Source: a virus
DNA length: 64,000 nt
Direction: 5' to 3' (one strand)
Virus record (IMG/VR): IMGVR_UViG_3300030108_002876
Span: 1 to 64,000 of that record
The position numbers and the translations under genes were made by a program. Below the pieces are notes generated by a model. It saw only the letters and a list, made by a program, of their open reading frames with translations, had not been told where the DNA came from and did not search any database. Positions 15,115 to 25,146 of the stretch are shown here, piece after piece (position 1 is the first letter of the stretch; the number at the start of each line of letters is the position of its first letter).

Positions 15115-18100
15115 TTTCCTGATTTGTTTTTAGTTTTCATTTTACAACGCTTGCCGTTTGATTTTATATGTGAGCACTGAACTTCGTTAGCTTGTTGAGG
15201 AACCTCTTGGTGTATTGTGCAGTAGGTTTCGCCTGGCAATACTTTATTGCTACATCTTTTACCACTACGCGTAACAGCAGCACATTGTATTTCTTCTTCA
15301 GCTACATTATTATCTCTTTGCTCTTGCTGTTCATCGATATGACCTTGAATTACAGCTTCGTTAGCAGCTTGTTTTTCAGCTTCTCTTTCTTGTTTCTTTT
15401 GTTCTCTTCTTTCTTCTGCTTCTTCAGCTTTGATTTCTTTTAGCTCTCGCTTAGCACCTAGCACGTCTTGATTTTGTATACCAAAACTCCAACGGCTCCA
15501 ACCTAAAAACATAGCTACACGTTTGTAAGTTTCGTTTTCAGAGTCTAACGCTGCTCTAATATTTTGTACCTTGTTATATAACCTACTTAACGGAACATTA
15601 GTTACAGCTTCAGTTGCAGCAAAGCTAGCATCATATATAGGATTATCTAGATCTGTTTTAGGCATATAATCAATTACATCTTGATTATACTCCCAAGTTC
15701 GCATACCACTAACTAGCTTTCTAGCTTTAATACCTACAGGTGGAGATAAGTTTAAAGCTTCAATAAGCACGTCTGTTTCGTTATACTCTGTCATGTAAAC
15801 ATCGTCATCTTCTTTAGCTTTTTGCTCAAGATGTTCTATAATAACGTTCTTAACAGTAGCTACAACTGCACCTCCAATACCAGCTCCACGTAGTAAGCTG
15901 TCTACCATACCGTTAACTACTCTTTCTTTTTTAACGTCAAGATCATCTTCTTCTTCGTCGTCGCCAAACATAACGCTAAATAATGCGCTTTGTAAACCGT
16001 AGAATATAGCACTTTGCACTGCGCCATAGTAAATTATTTTAGAAATATTAGCTCTGTTATCTCCCCTACCGTTTATTAAATCTTGGGCAGCACGCTTTAT
16101 AATTCTATTATACTGCATTGGCGTATTCTGAAAAGCTAGTATCCACTTACCTAATGGCGAAGCTTGTTGCTGAGATATTTTATCAGGTCTAGTAGACTGT
16201 TGAGTTTCTTCAGCTACTTCTCTCATATCTTGAAAAGCTTTTGTCTCGGCTTCTTGTTGACTCATACCTTGCTCTAAATAAGTATTAAGTCTATTTCTAT
16301 ACATAGTAGCACCACCTGTAGCAATAGCTAAACTATCCGCTGCTTGTGTAGGTGTAAAACCTAATTGAAGCAAGTAGCTAATAGCTGTTTTCATAGGGTT
16401 TTTAGAACCTTGAAGTTCTTTTAAAAGCTCAGCTGCGTTTAAGTCAGTACCAATACCTGCTCTTCTTTGTTTTAAGAAATCAGAGTTAAATATCATAGAT
16501 ACATCAGTCCAATATTGTTTTTGATTAGCAAAAGCTTTACCAGCTGCTAGTAAGTTGTTGTCACTCCAGTTTATAAAATTAACGTTAGATATCATTTGTA
16601 GCATAGCAGATCTAGCGTTAAAGAACATTGTAGTACCAATAGATCCATTAAGCCACTGTGTAAAGCCGTTTACTAATCTATTAGAACCAAAGTTTCTAGT
16701 ACTACCAGTTTTCATACGGTATATACTATCTTCTAAAGCTTCTCTGTAGTTGCTACCAAATACAGCTTCTAGCTTATTTAAATTCTGCTCGCTAAATATA
16801 ACGTCAACATTGTTGTTCCACTCTTGTAGTAAGGTTTCTCTTGAAGCGTCTATAGTTTCCATGATATCCATAGATATAGTACCTCCTAACCAGTTATCAC
16901 CTGGCTCTACAGTAGCTTCTGCTTTATCTAATATTTGTTCAAGACCGTTAGCAAAACTTGTAAGTTGCGGATCTGCCTTAACTGCTTTAGTTAATTTATT
17001 TAAATCTGCTTGTGATAAACCAGGTACTTCAACTCCGTTTCTATTCCAATTAAAAACTCTTATAGCTTGCTCATACGTAAACTCTGTACCTGGTACTTTA
17101 CGTTTTAGCTTTGACTTAACGTCTTTATGCGTACGTTTTAAAGCTCTTAAGTCACCGCTAGTCTCTTGCTGCAAAGCATTTAAACGTCTCATGCCGTTAG
17201 AATACGGATCAAATAAGTTTTCTTTAAACCATTGGTGATGCTGTTCTCCAATTTGTCCTTTACCTAGCATAGGATACATAAGTCCTTTAAAGTCTTCTGC
17301 TGAAGGTGGTAAGAAAAATTTAAACTTACCTTTATTTTTACCACGTTGTTTAGCTTTAGCTGGTGAAAACTTTTTCTTACGATCTACATCTTTTGTTTCT
17401 TCTAATATAATATTTAAATCTGCATTTAAATCAGCTTCGCCTTGACCTATTATTTCGCTTACACGAGCAGGAGCAGATCTACTAAATAAAGTTTTAGCTT
17501 GTTCAACTTTACCTTTAATATCAAACTCATCAAAAACTTTTCTAACAGCTTCAACGTTTTGCAAAGCGTCGTCTGCAAACGCAATATCATTATAGCCTTG
17601 AGCGTGCTTATCTAGCAACCATCTAGCTTTAGCTTCACCTGTAGAATTACCTAGACCGGTAATATTTTCAATAGGTATATTTAAACCTAGTGAATCTAAA
17701 AACTCTTTAATAGCTGGTGCAGATTCAGGCGCTCTTGCTGTAAGTATAAATGTATCTTGAGTACCATACTTCTTTGCACGCCTCATAGCTTTATCAAAGA
17801 AAGGTCCTGGAGTACCGCCAGTAACTTTATTAAACTCAGAAAAATCTGGCACCCAACCTTCAGCTACAAGATCAGCACCCTGAGTAGCAAAATCTTCAGC
17901 GCTTACTATTTTAGTTTCACCGTCTTTATTAAATATAACGTTTGATTTAGTTCTAGCTAGAGTGTCATCAAAGTCCCAAGCTGTCATACCTTTTTTCTTA
18001 CCAGTCCTTGAGTATAAGCTTTTTTCTTTATTAGCTTTTTTAGCGTTACTTCTTGTCTGCTCTATAGTGCCTACGTCGTTACCACCTAATGGTCCTAAAG

Positions 18101-21100
18101 CATCTTTACGTTCTTTATTTACTCTGTTCCAATTATCTATAGTAATACCAGCATCACCGCCAATACTAACGCCTGTAGACAACATGCTAAGTTCAAGATC
18201 AAACCCAGCTGCTAGTAGCTGTGGACCATAGTATCTACCAAGTGGCGACATGTCTGATGTTTGCCAATAAGGAACAGTTGACTTGTAAAAAAGATTTACA
18301 ATATCATCGTACTTTTTAGGCAAATAAGCTAACCTATAGTTGTCCATAGTTTGGTCAAACTGTGTTTTCTGATCAGCATTACCAGTCGCTATATACCTTA
18401 ACGCTTGTAAATTTACTTGCAGCGCTGGAGTCATATGCTCTAATGTAGCGCCAAGCATTATTGGGTTTCCTTTTGAGTCAAGCTTTGGAGTACCATCTCT
18501 ATTTAAAGCAGGTTCTAACTTGAAAGGTTTAGTAGGTGCGAAATCAAATATAGCAGAAGATCTAGTTAAACCTTGTTGACTAGAATTTAACGTTTCTAGT
18601 ATTTGAGTAGCTTGAGCAAGACTAATTTCCTTGCTGTCAACCATTGATCTAAGCTCTTCAACTATTTGCCTAAACGCTTTATTGTTTTCTTGTTGAGCTT
18701 TTACTATAGCATCTTTATTGTTTACGTGTTTTTTTACTTGATCGTAACTAAAGTTACCGTCCATGTAATTAGAAGGCGGTCTAGAATAATCTCCTATTTC
18801 ACCTTTTACAGCGCCAAGTAATTTTCTAGTGTCTTCTCTACCGTCTGTAAAAAAGCCTCTTTTACGAGATGATGCTGCTGCTAAACCTGGCACTAAAAAT
18901 CTTTCATTAAATTCAGCGCCGTATTTTTCTGCTAGTTTTTGACCTAATTTACTAGCACCTGCTCTAGCTTTTTCAACGTCTAAAGGATTAGAAAGATCTA
19001 ATACATTATTCTCACCAACAACTGTTGTATAATACTGTCTGTGAGTAGTAATTTCATTAACTATATGACCTTGTATTATTTGACTTAAAGGCTGTTTTAA
19101 TATTCCAACATTAACGCTTACATCTTTAACAGGTTTAAAACCACTAAACTCATCATACACTTGTTGTAGCTCACTACCTATTTTAGCAAATCTTCTAGTT
19201 ATTAAAGAAACCTCTTTCTTGCCAGCTCTACCAAACTGTTCTATAGCAAGAGCTCTAATATCTTCATCAGTAAACAAGTTATTAAAAGCTCCTTGTATAT
19301 TACCAGTAACATCTTCAATCATTTGAAGACCTTCTTCACTTTGTATTTTATTTAACACAGCTTGACCAATAGTAGAGTATTCACTTTGCAACTTATTAGC
19401 AGTTTTAGAATACAAAGTCTTCGACTTACCGTCTTCAAAAGTAAAACCTTGACCTTTGCCTTGTTCTATTAAAGCTTCTTTAGCAGCTTGATTAGTCATA
19501 GCTTTACCTGTCTGATCAATTAAAGCTTTAATTCTAGCACTAGTATTACGATCACTTACATTAGGTTGACCAGCTGGCGTTACACCAAAAGTTTCTAAAA
19601 ACTCTTGCTTTGTTATATTATCACGTTTTAATTGAGCTGCTAAACCTGCTTTACTACCTGTTTTAGATGCAGATACTCTACCACCTTTTTCATAAAACGG
19701 CTCCAATAATACTTTATTAACACCTGTAGATTTACCTGAAGTATCGGTACCTTCTGGTAACATAGCAATCAATGTGTCAGCATGCTTCATAATAAAAGCT
19801 TGTGCGTTTTTAACGTCACCTTTAGTTAAATTACCAGGCTTTGGAACAACGCCAAACATAGTTTGAACCTGATCAGACACAGCATTACCTAGTGTTTTAT
19901 AAGTTTTATTATCTGTATTGATAGCACCACGTTTTACCTGTTGTTTAGTGTCGTCATGTATCTTCTGGCCTCTTTCACCGAACCTATCAGCTAGTCTTAT
20001 GCCTTCACGAGTTCTACTTACAACTTCTGGTTCTGCGGCCGCTTCAGCAGCTACGCCTCTAGCTTCGGTTACGTCATCTTCAAACTCTGTCTTTAATATT
20101 CTATTAGCAGCTTCAATAGCTCTTCTGTCTAAGAACTTATTAATATAAGCAGCAATAGGTACTCCAGGGTTTGCGTCTTGATCATACTCTAATATCATAT
20201 CAAGTATACCTCTACGCCCAGTATTTATTTCGTCAGTAAGTAACTGTCTGTCAAAGCCTGGTACGTCTTGATATTTATTAACAAGCTTGTTTACTCTACC
20301 ACCAAACTCATCTATAATATCCATTGCAGCGCCAACGCCTTGATCTTCGTATAGAGTTTGTACACGTTCAGATGCCTCTTGTCCAGACCTTGAAAATCTC
20401 TTTTTACTAGTCTCTCCATCAAGCGTGCCTTCAATTCTACTTTTTGTAAGCTTTGAAACTTCACCGTTTCTAAACGCTTCAATATTACTTACCATAAAAT
20501 TAAGCGCGTCTTTACTGTTGTTTATCGTAAAGCCTTTACCTGTAGCCATTCTGTACCAGTTGCGTAAACTAGTTCTACCAGCGGCTTTTTTAGCAGCGTT
20601 AAACTCACTCTTGAAGTACTTATTACCAAGTATATCTTGAACAGACTTTGTATATTCGTCGTAATACTCTTGACTACCTTGTTCAAGATTTAACGCATTA
20701 ACCCTGTCTCTAGCAGTTTGATCTACCCATCTAAGATTTTTATCGCCATTTAAACCTGTCATTAGTTTTCTAGCAAAGTTTTCCATCTGACCCTCAGCGT
20801 TCATACCGCTTAATACGTCTATAGCGTGAGTACTTTCGTGAAGAACTACTGTGCCTTGGAGTATTTCTCCTTTATCTAAAGCGTCTTGGACTTGCTGTGT
20901 GTTAGCTATGGTTATATACTTACCACCAGGAAGTAAGGCACCAAACTCAACGCCATCTTCAGTTGAAGACTTAAACATATCTTGCGTGTCGTCTCTAAGC
21001 GCGTCGTACTCGTCTTGAGTAATATTGCCATTGTCAAACTCTTGCTTAATTTTTGCCATTAAGTCTTCGTTAGAGTCTGCTTGTATCACCTCAAAGTTAC

Positions 21101-24100
21101 CAGCAACGCTTGGATCTGCTAGTATAGCTTCGAGTGAAACGTTACCTTCACGTGCTTGCATGGTAGTCCACCCTTTGCGAACTTGAAGTTCAGTACCATA
21201 CCTATCTAATATAGCATCTTCTGCTTTACGGTTTCTGTTTTTTCTACCGCTTTCGCTAAACTTACCTCCATAAACCTGTAGCTCTACAAACTCCATCAAC
21301 TTCTCGTCTTTACGATGTGAGTTTACTCTATTGTTTCTAGCTTTACGCTGCATTTCAGTGTGAACAGCAACCGCTTTTTCTCTGTTAGACAACTGATCCC
21401 AACCAGATTTTTTAGATAGCTTGTCTTGTACTTTTAAACCTTCTTCGCCATATACATCTTCTACCACGTTACCGTCTTCGTAAGCTTGAGCAACTTCGGC
21501 ATGCGTTTTACTAATTCTATTATTAGCGCTAGATAACCTTTGATCAAAAGATTTTAAATCACCACCGCTCAGTGTAGCTCTATATTTTTTTAGTTTTTTA
21601 TCTATTGTAGCTTGCGAATCAGATCCTGTAATACCAGCTTCTTGGTGTATTTTTAATAAAGCTTTATTAGCTTCTAGTGTAGTTTTTAAGGTCTTTGAAC
21701 CACCAACTAAAACATCAAGCTCTAAACCGGCTTGCAAATTAGACAGTCTACCTACCTCTTGAAGATAATCTATTTTAAGAGCTTCTCTCTCAGCTGGTGT
21801 TGCGGCTCTTTCCATACTAGCTGTGATCATGTCTAGATTCGTCATTACATCATTGTAAACCGCTCTAGTGTCACTAGTCGCCATTGTAGAAGTAAACGCG
21901 TTATATACGTTACCAGCACCTTGAGTTGGGCCAGCTGATATAATAGAAGAGAAAACTACATCAAGAGCGCCAGAGTAATCTGCGTCTTGGCCTAGTATTA
22001 AACTACCAGCCATTTGATCTCCAAAGAATATTAAGCCTTCTTCAAGAACTTCACTACCAGTTTCTTTAGCAGTAGCAAGAACACCTCTGCCTACGTTTTG
22101 ATACCACGTATTAGTTGCAGTTCTAAGGACATCATCAACCTCACCTCCAAAAGCTTTTAATAATTTTTGAGAGTTTATAGCCGTACCAAAAAACGTAGTT
22201 ACACCACCTTCAATAACAAGAGCTGAAGCCATAGCTGTATACAGTTCTGTATCATCTATATCTCCAAGAGCAATGGTTTTTTCTAACTCTCCTTTTTGCA
22301 CTAAGTACTCGGCCATTGATATGTCGCCGCGCTCACGTTGAGCTTCTAAAGCGGTAAGCTGCTTTTGAGCTTCTTCTCCAGCAGAACGCATATCATATAT
22401 CTGCTTTTTCTTTTGGCCTGCAGATCCAGTTCCAAAAATACCAAAACCAGTGGTCGCTGAGCTTCCGTATTTTATAACGTTAGCTGACGCTCCAAGCGCT
22501 TTCAAACCACTAGATGTTACACCACCTGTACCGACAGCTACAAGTAGGTTTGGTAATTGTTGAGTAAACGTTCTAGACGCATACTCACCTTTCTGACCAA
22601 TATCCCAAGCTTCACTAGCAGTAAGCATAGTTCTGTAAGCACCTGCTCTGTCATCTATTCTTTGCAAGCCCGCTATACCTTCTTCGCTACCAAAAAAAGC
22701 CGTAGTACCCCACCACATGCCCTTCCAAGCGTCCATCCAGTCTTTCCACCTTTTATCATGATCATCAAATTCTTTTGAAACAGTATTAAGCACAGCTGCA
22801 TTGTCTTGAGTTTCGTTAACAAACTCTAGATATTTAAGCATCTCACCTCTAAGGCCATTCATATAGTCTGAATTTATAGTCTCGTATTGACGATATAGGT
22901 TGTCAACTTTCTTCTGAAATACTTTGCGATCTTCTTCACTGCCATCTTCTGGCATATCTATTACAAATCTGAACGTACCTTCTTCAACATTACCCTCAGA
23001 GTGATAGCCATATCCTGCTTTAGCAACATCAGCTAAAGTGCCATTAATAGTTGTAGCTAAACTATCGCTCTTCTGCTTTAAATGGTTTTCAATAGTAGAC
23101 TGTCTAGCGCTAAAAGCGTTGATCTTAGCTTGTATGTTGTGAGGTGCTGTTTTTTCGTCTATAACACCTCTTACTATATTAGCGTTTGAAGAATTTGATA
23201 TCTCTCTTTCAATCAATATGCTTCTACGTCGATCAACTTGTTCATCTACAACAGATCCTACTATAATGTTTACCATATCAGAACCTGCTGTCAATGAATT
23301 TCTAACTGCTTCTTGACCTTCAAGTGATAAGTTCTTGTACATGTCAGACTCAAGCACACCGTCAAGTCTTTGCTTTTGCCAATCTGAAGCCAGTGTTTTT
23401 TCAGTATATGTTTTTTTATAGCCCTTTACCCATTTCTCTTTCTTTGTTGTGTAGTATATAGGTTCGTTAAAATATTTTGCTATTGTAGTTATTTCTTCTT
23501 CTGGCAAGTTTGAGTCTTCTAGTACAGTTCTAATCACATCAAACGTTAGAACGTTATTGTCTTTAAGAGCTAAACTAATAGCCGTTGCACTGTACTCTGT
23601 TTCATCTATGTCAAATGTTGATGGATCATCACGAGTAACAATATATTTATCTTCAAAAGCGGAAAGCTCAGCGTTAATACCATTAAGTACTTCGGCTTCT
23701 CTTTCAACCATGTACTCTCTTGACTTTTGCAAAAAGTTTACGGTAGGATTGCCTTTATCATCATAGCCAAATCCGTTTTCTTCATGAAAATCTTTTGCCA
23801 AGTTCCAAAAATAGTTTTGTACTTCACCACTACTTACGCCAGCGTAATTATTGTTCATCGTACCACCAATTTCATTGGCTTCATTTTCACCTAAAGGGTT
23901 AGAATTATAGTCTTCAAAATCTTCAGGCGCTCCTCCTAAAACAACTTCGCCGTCTTTTAATACTCTATACCCTCTTATAATTACTCCTCTTCTTCCTTTT
24001 TGTTGGTTATATCTACTACCAGAATATTGATCAAGCATATATTCACCTTGCAAATTTTTTCTCATTACTTGCACAGGATAAATTGGTTCAATAGTATATC

Positions 24101-25130
24101 CAGAAGCACTAAGCGCTTCGTTCATACCTTCAATATCATTAAATTGATAGGCGTATTCTTCACCCGCTTGCGCTTTAGACGTGCCAAATGGATTTTCAGA
24201 AGCCCCAAATGCTGGGTCTGCGTTACCACTATCTTTTCTTTCAAACAAAGACCATATAGGATTAGATGCTATTTTACTGTTATCACCAGTATTATACCAT
24301 TCTGCAATATTATCTACAGCTGTATCTACATGTGTTTCATCTTCATCTGATATTACTGAATACCCACCGTTTGGCTTAAATACAACAGCATGTTCGTTGC
24401 CAAATCTATTAACATTAGTGTGACTTGCTTGCAAGTTGGGAAAAGCTGCAGTACCTTTAAAATCTCCAGCTATAGTAGAAGAAGAGTAGTTAAACTCACC
24501 TTGATACTCTCGTTTAATATTAGTTTTAAGGTCTTTAGTAAATTTATCTTCAATACCTTCAAACATACCTGGCTGATCCGCTTCATCGCCTTCAGTATAA
24601 TCAGCGTCAACTTTATCTACAAACTCGTTATACTCAGGAAACATTTCTTTAGCTATCGTGTTAGCTACGTCTCCTGAAGTCTGTGTCCAACTTGGCGCAC
24701 CTACTTTTTTAGTGTAGTATATACCGTTTTCTCTTTTGTATTCATATCCATCTCCTCTATCTGAAATAATTTTAGGTGCATCTTGCGGCTCTTCAGTTAC
24801 AACTTCTTCTTCTTGCCTTTGTTCTTCAATTATAACTTCTTCTTCACTACTAATATCTGTATCTACTTGATCATCATCTTCTTGCTCCAACAAAGATTCG
24901 TCTGTACTCACTTCCGTAGTAGACTGTAAAGCGTCTGATTGCCCTTGAGTCGTTGACTCTCCGCTTGGGCTTGGCTGAGAGTCTTGATCTTTTTTTACCT
25001 GCTCGTCATCTTTGTACTGCTTTACAAAAGCCATTATGTCAGTCTTAGCTTGTTCGCTTAACACACCGTTATTAGCAGCTTTCGCGGCATCAATCTTTTC
25101 TTGAACAAGAAGTTCTAGTTCTGGATTCAT
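15096..25130 (-). CDS. Giant polyvalent internal virion protein with protease-like and HAD-like modules
   Basis: 3344 residues, the largest ORF here. Residues 1-130 are acidic and low complexity. A hydrophobic/Gly-rich region near 860-1080 (VAVGTGGVTSSG, LEEGLIFFGDQMAGS) resembles membrane-active parts of ejected proteins. HESTH at about 1431-1435 is a zincin HExxH motif. From about 2382, WDFDDTLARTKS and later DIAFADDALQNV form a HAD-type phosphatase module. The C-terminal third has segments common to phage polyvalent proteins (FFNARSAMLQMISNVNFINW, GKWILAFQNTPMQ). The last 75 residues carry two Cys/His zinc knuckles (SGKRCSNK...CTIH; NGKRCKMK...CYYH). Probably ejected with DNA, as T7 gp16 is. 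Confidence 0.75.
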   Translation of the reverse strand: MNPELELLVQEKIDAAKAANNGVLSEQAKTDIMAFVKQYKDDEQVKKDQDSQPSPSGESTTQGQSDALQSTTEVSTDESLLEQEDDDQVDTDISSEEEVIIEEQRQEEEVVTEEPQDAPKIISDRGDGYEYKRENGIYYTKKVGAPSWTQTSGDVANTIAKEMFPEYNEFVDKVDADYTEGDEADQPGMFEGIEDKFTKDLKTNIKREYQGEFNYSSSTIAGDFKGTAAFPNLQASHTNVNRFGNEHAVVFKPNGGYSVISDEDETHVDTAVDNIAEWYNTGDNSKIASNPIWSLFERKDSGNADPAFGASENPFGTSKAQAGEEYAYQFNDIEGMNEALSASGYTIEPIYPVQVMRKNLQGEYMLDQYSGSRYNQQKGRRGVIIRGYRVLKDGEVVLGGAPEDFEDYNSNPLGENEANEIGGTMNNNYAGVSSGEVQNYFWNLAKDFHEENGFGYDDKGNPTVNFLQKSREYMVEREAEVLNGINAELSAFEDKYIVTRDDPSTFDIDETEYSATAISLALKDNNVLTFDVIRTVLEDSNLPEEEITTIAKYFNEPIYYTTKKEKWVKGYKKTYTEKTLASDWQKQRLDGVLESDMYKNLSLEGQEAVRNSLTAGSDMVNIIVGSVVDEQVDRRRSILIEREISNSSNANIVRGVIDEKTAPHNIQAKINAFSARQSTIENHLKQKSDSLATTINGTLADVAKAGYGYHSEGNVEEGTFRFVIDMPEDGSEEDRKVFQKKVDNLYRQYETINSDYMNGLRGEMLKYLEFVNETQDNAAVLNTVSKEFDDHDKRWKDWMDAWKGMWWGTTAFFGSEEGIAGLQRIDDRAGAYRTMLTASEAWDIGQKGEYASRTFTQQLPNLLVAVGTGGVTSSGLKALGASANVIKYGSSATTGFGIFGTGSAGQKKKQIYDMRSAGEEAQKQLTALEAQRERGDISMAEYLVQKGELEKTIALGDIDDTELYTAMASALVIEGGVTTFFGTAINSQKLLKAFGGEVDDVLRTATNTWYQNVGRGVLATAKETGSEVLEEGLIFFGDQMAGSLILGQDADYSGALDVVFSSIISAGPTQGAGNVYNAFTSTMATSDTRAVYNDVMTNLDMITASMERAATPAEREALKIDYLQEVGRLSNLQAGLELDVLVGGSKTLKTTLEANKALLKIHQEAGITGSDSQATIDKKLKKYRATLSGGDLKSFDQRLSSANNRISKTHAEVAQAYEDGNVVEDVYGEEGLKVQDKLSKKSGWDQLSNREKAVAVHTEMQRKARNNRVNSHRKDEKLMEFVELQVYGGKFSESGRKNRNRKAEDAILDRYGTELQVRKGWTTMQAREGNVSLEAILADPSVAGNFEVIQADSNEDLMAKIKQEFDNGNITQDEYDALRDDTQDMFKSSTEDGVEFGALLPGGKYITIANTQQVQDALDKGEILQGTVVLHESTHAIDVLSGMNAEGQMENFARKLMTGLNGDKNLRWVDQTARDRVNALNLEQGSQEYYDEYTKSVQDILGNKYFKSEFNAAKKAAGRTSLRNWYRMATGKGFTINNSKDALNFMVSNIEAFRNGEVSKLTKSRIEGTLDGETSKKRFSRSGQEASERVQTLYEDQGVGAAMDIIDEFGGRVNKLVNKYQDVPGFDRQLLTDEINTGRRGILDMILEYDQDANPGVPIAAYINKFLDRRAIEAANRILKTEFEDDVTEARGVAAEAAAEPEVVSRTREGIRLADRFGERGQKIHDDTKQQVKRGAINTDNKTYKTLGNAVSDQVQTMFGVVPKPGNLTKGDVKNAQAFIMKHADTLIAMLPEGTDTSGKSTGVNKVLLEPFYEKGGRVSASKTGSKAGLAAQLKRDNITKQEFLETFGVTPAGQPNVSDRNTSARIKALIDQTGKAMTNQAAKEALIEQGKGQGFTFEDGKSKTLYSKTANKLQSEYSTIGQAVLNKIQSEEGLQMIEDVTGNIQGAFNNLFTDEDIRALAIEQFGRAGKKEVSLITRRFAKIGSELQQVYDEFSGFKPVKDVSVNVGILKQPLSQIIQGHIVNEITTHRQYYTTVVGENNVLDLSNPLDVEKARAGASKLGQKLAEKYGAEFNERFLVPGLAAASSRKRGFFTDGREDTRKLLGAVKGEIGDYSRPPSNYMDGNFSYDQVKKHVNNKDAIVKAQQENNKAFRQIVEELRSMVDSKEISLAQATQILETLNSSQQGLTRSSAIFDFAPTKPFKLEPALNRDGTPKLDSKGNPIMLGATLEHMTPALQVNLQALRYIATGNADQKTQFDQTMDNYRLAYLPKKYDDIVNLFYKSTVPYWQTSDMSPLGRYYGPQLLAAGFDLELSMLSTGVSIGGDAGITIDNWNRVNKERKDALGPLGGNDVGTIEQTRSNAKKANKEKSLYSRTGKKKGMTAWDFDDTLARTKSNVIFNKDGETKIVSAEDFATQGADLVAEGWVPDFSEFNKVTGGTPGPFFDKAMRRAKKYGTQDTFILTARAPESAPAIKEFLDSLGLNIPIENITGLGNSTGEAKARWLLDKHAQGYNDIAFADDALQNVEAVRKVFDEFDIKGKVEQAKTLFSRSAPARVSEIIGQGEADLNADLNIILEETKDVDRKKKFSPAKAKQRGKNKGKFKFFLPPSAEDFKGLMYPMLGKGQIGEQHHQWFKENLFDPYSNGMRRLNALQQETSGDLRALKRTHKDVKSKLKRKVPGTEFTYEQAIRVFNWNRNGVEVPGLSQADLNKLTKAVKADPQLTSFANGLEQILDKAEATVEPGDNWLGGTISMDIMETIDASRETLLQEWNNNVDVIFSEQNLNKLEAVFGSNYREALEDSIYRMKTGSTRNFGSNRLVNGFTQWLNGSIGTTMFFNARSAMLQMISNVNFINWSDNNLLAAGKAFANQKQYWTDVSMIFNSDFLKQRRAGIGTDLNAAELLKELQGSKNPMKTAISYLLQLGFTPTQAADSLAIATGGATMYRNRLNTYLEQGMSQQEAETKAFQDMREVAEETQQSTRPDKISQQQASPLGKWILAFQNTPMQYNRIIKRAAQDLINGRGDNRANISKIIYYGAVQSAIFYGLQSALFSVMFGDDEEEDDLDVKKERVVNGMVDSLLRGAGIGGAVVATVKNVIIEHLEQKAKEDDDVYMTEYNETDVLIEALNLSPPVGIKARKLVSGMRTWEYNQDVIDYMPKTDLDNPIYDASFAATEAVTNVPLSRLYNKVQNIRAALDSENETYKRVAMFLGWSRWSFGIQNQDVLGAKRELKEIKAEEAEERREQKKQEREAEKQAANEAVIQGHIDEQQEQRDNNVAEEEIQCAAVTRSGKRCSNKVLPGETYCTIHQEVPQQANEVQCSHIKSNGKRCKMKTKNKSGKCYYHD

Positions 25131-25146
25131 ATTGCTTTATTTTATT

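Noticed and set aside
16750-17238. 162-residue plus-strand ORF and other plus ORFs over 15-45 kb
   Set aside because: All lie opposite long coding frames of the giant minus-strand genes and show reverse-complement composition only.
15096-25130. N4-like virion RNA polymerase in the giant ORF
   Set aside because: I could not find the conserved T7/N4 polymerase motifs; only protease-like, HAD-like and zinc-knuckle motifs were visible.
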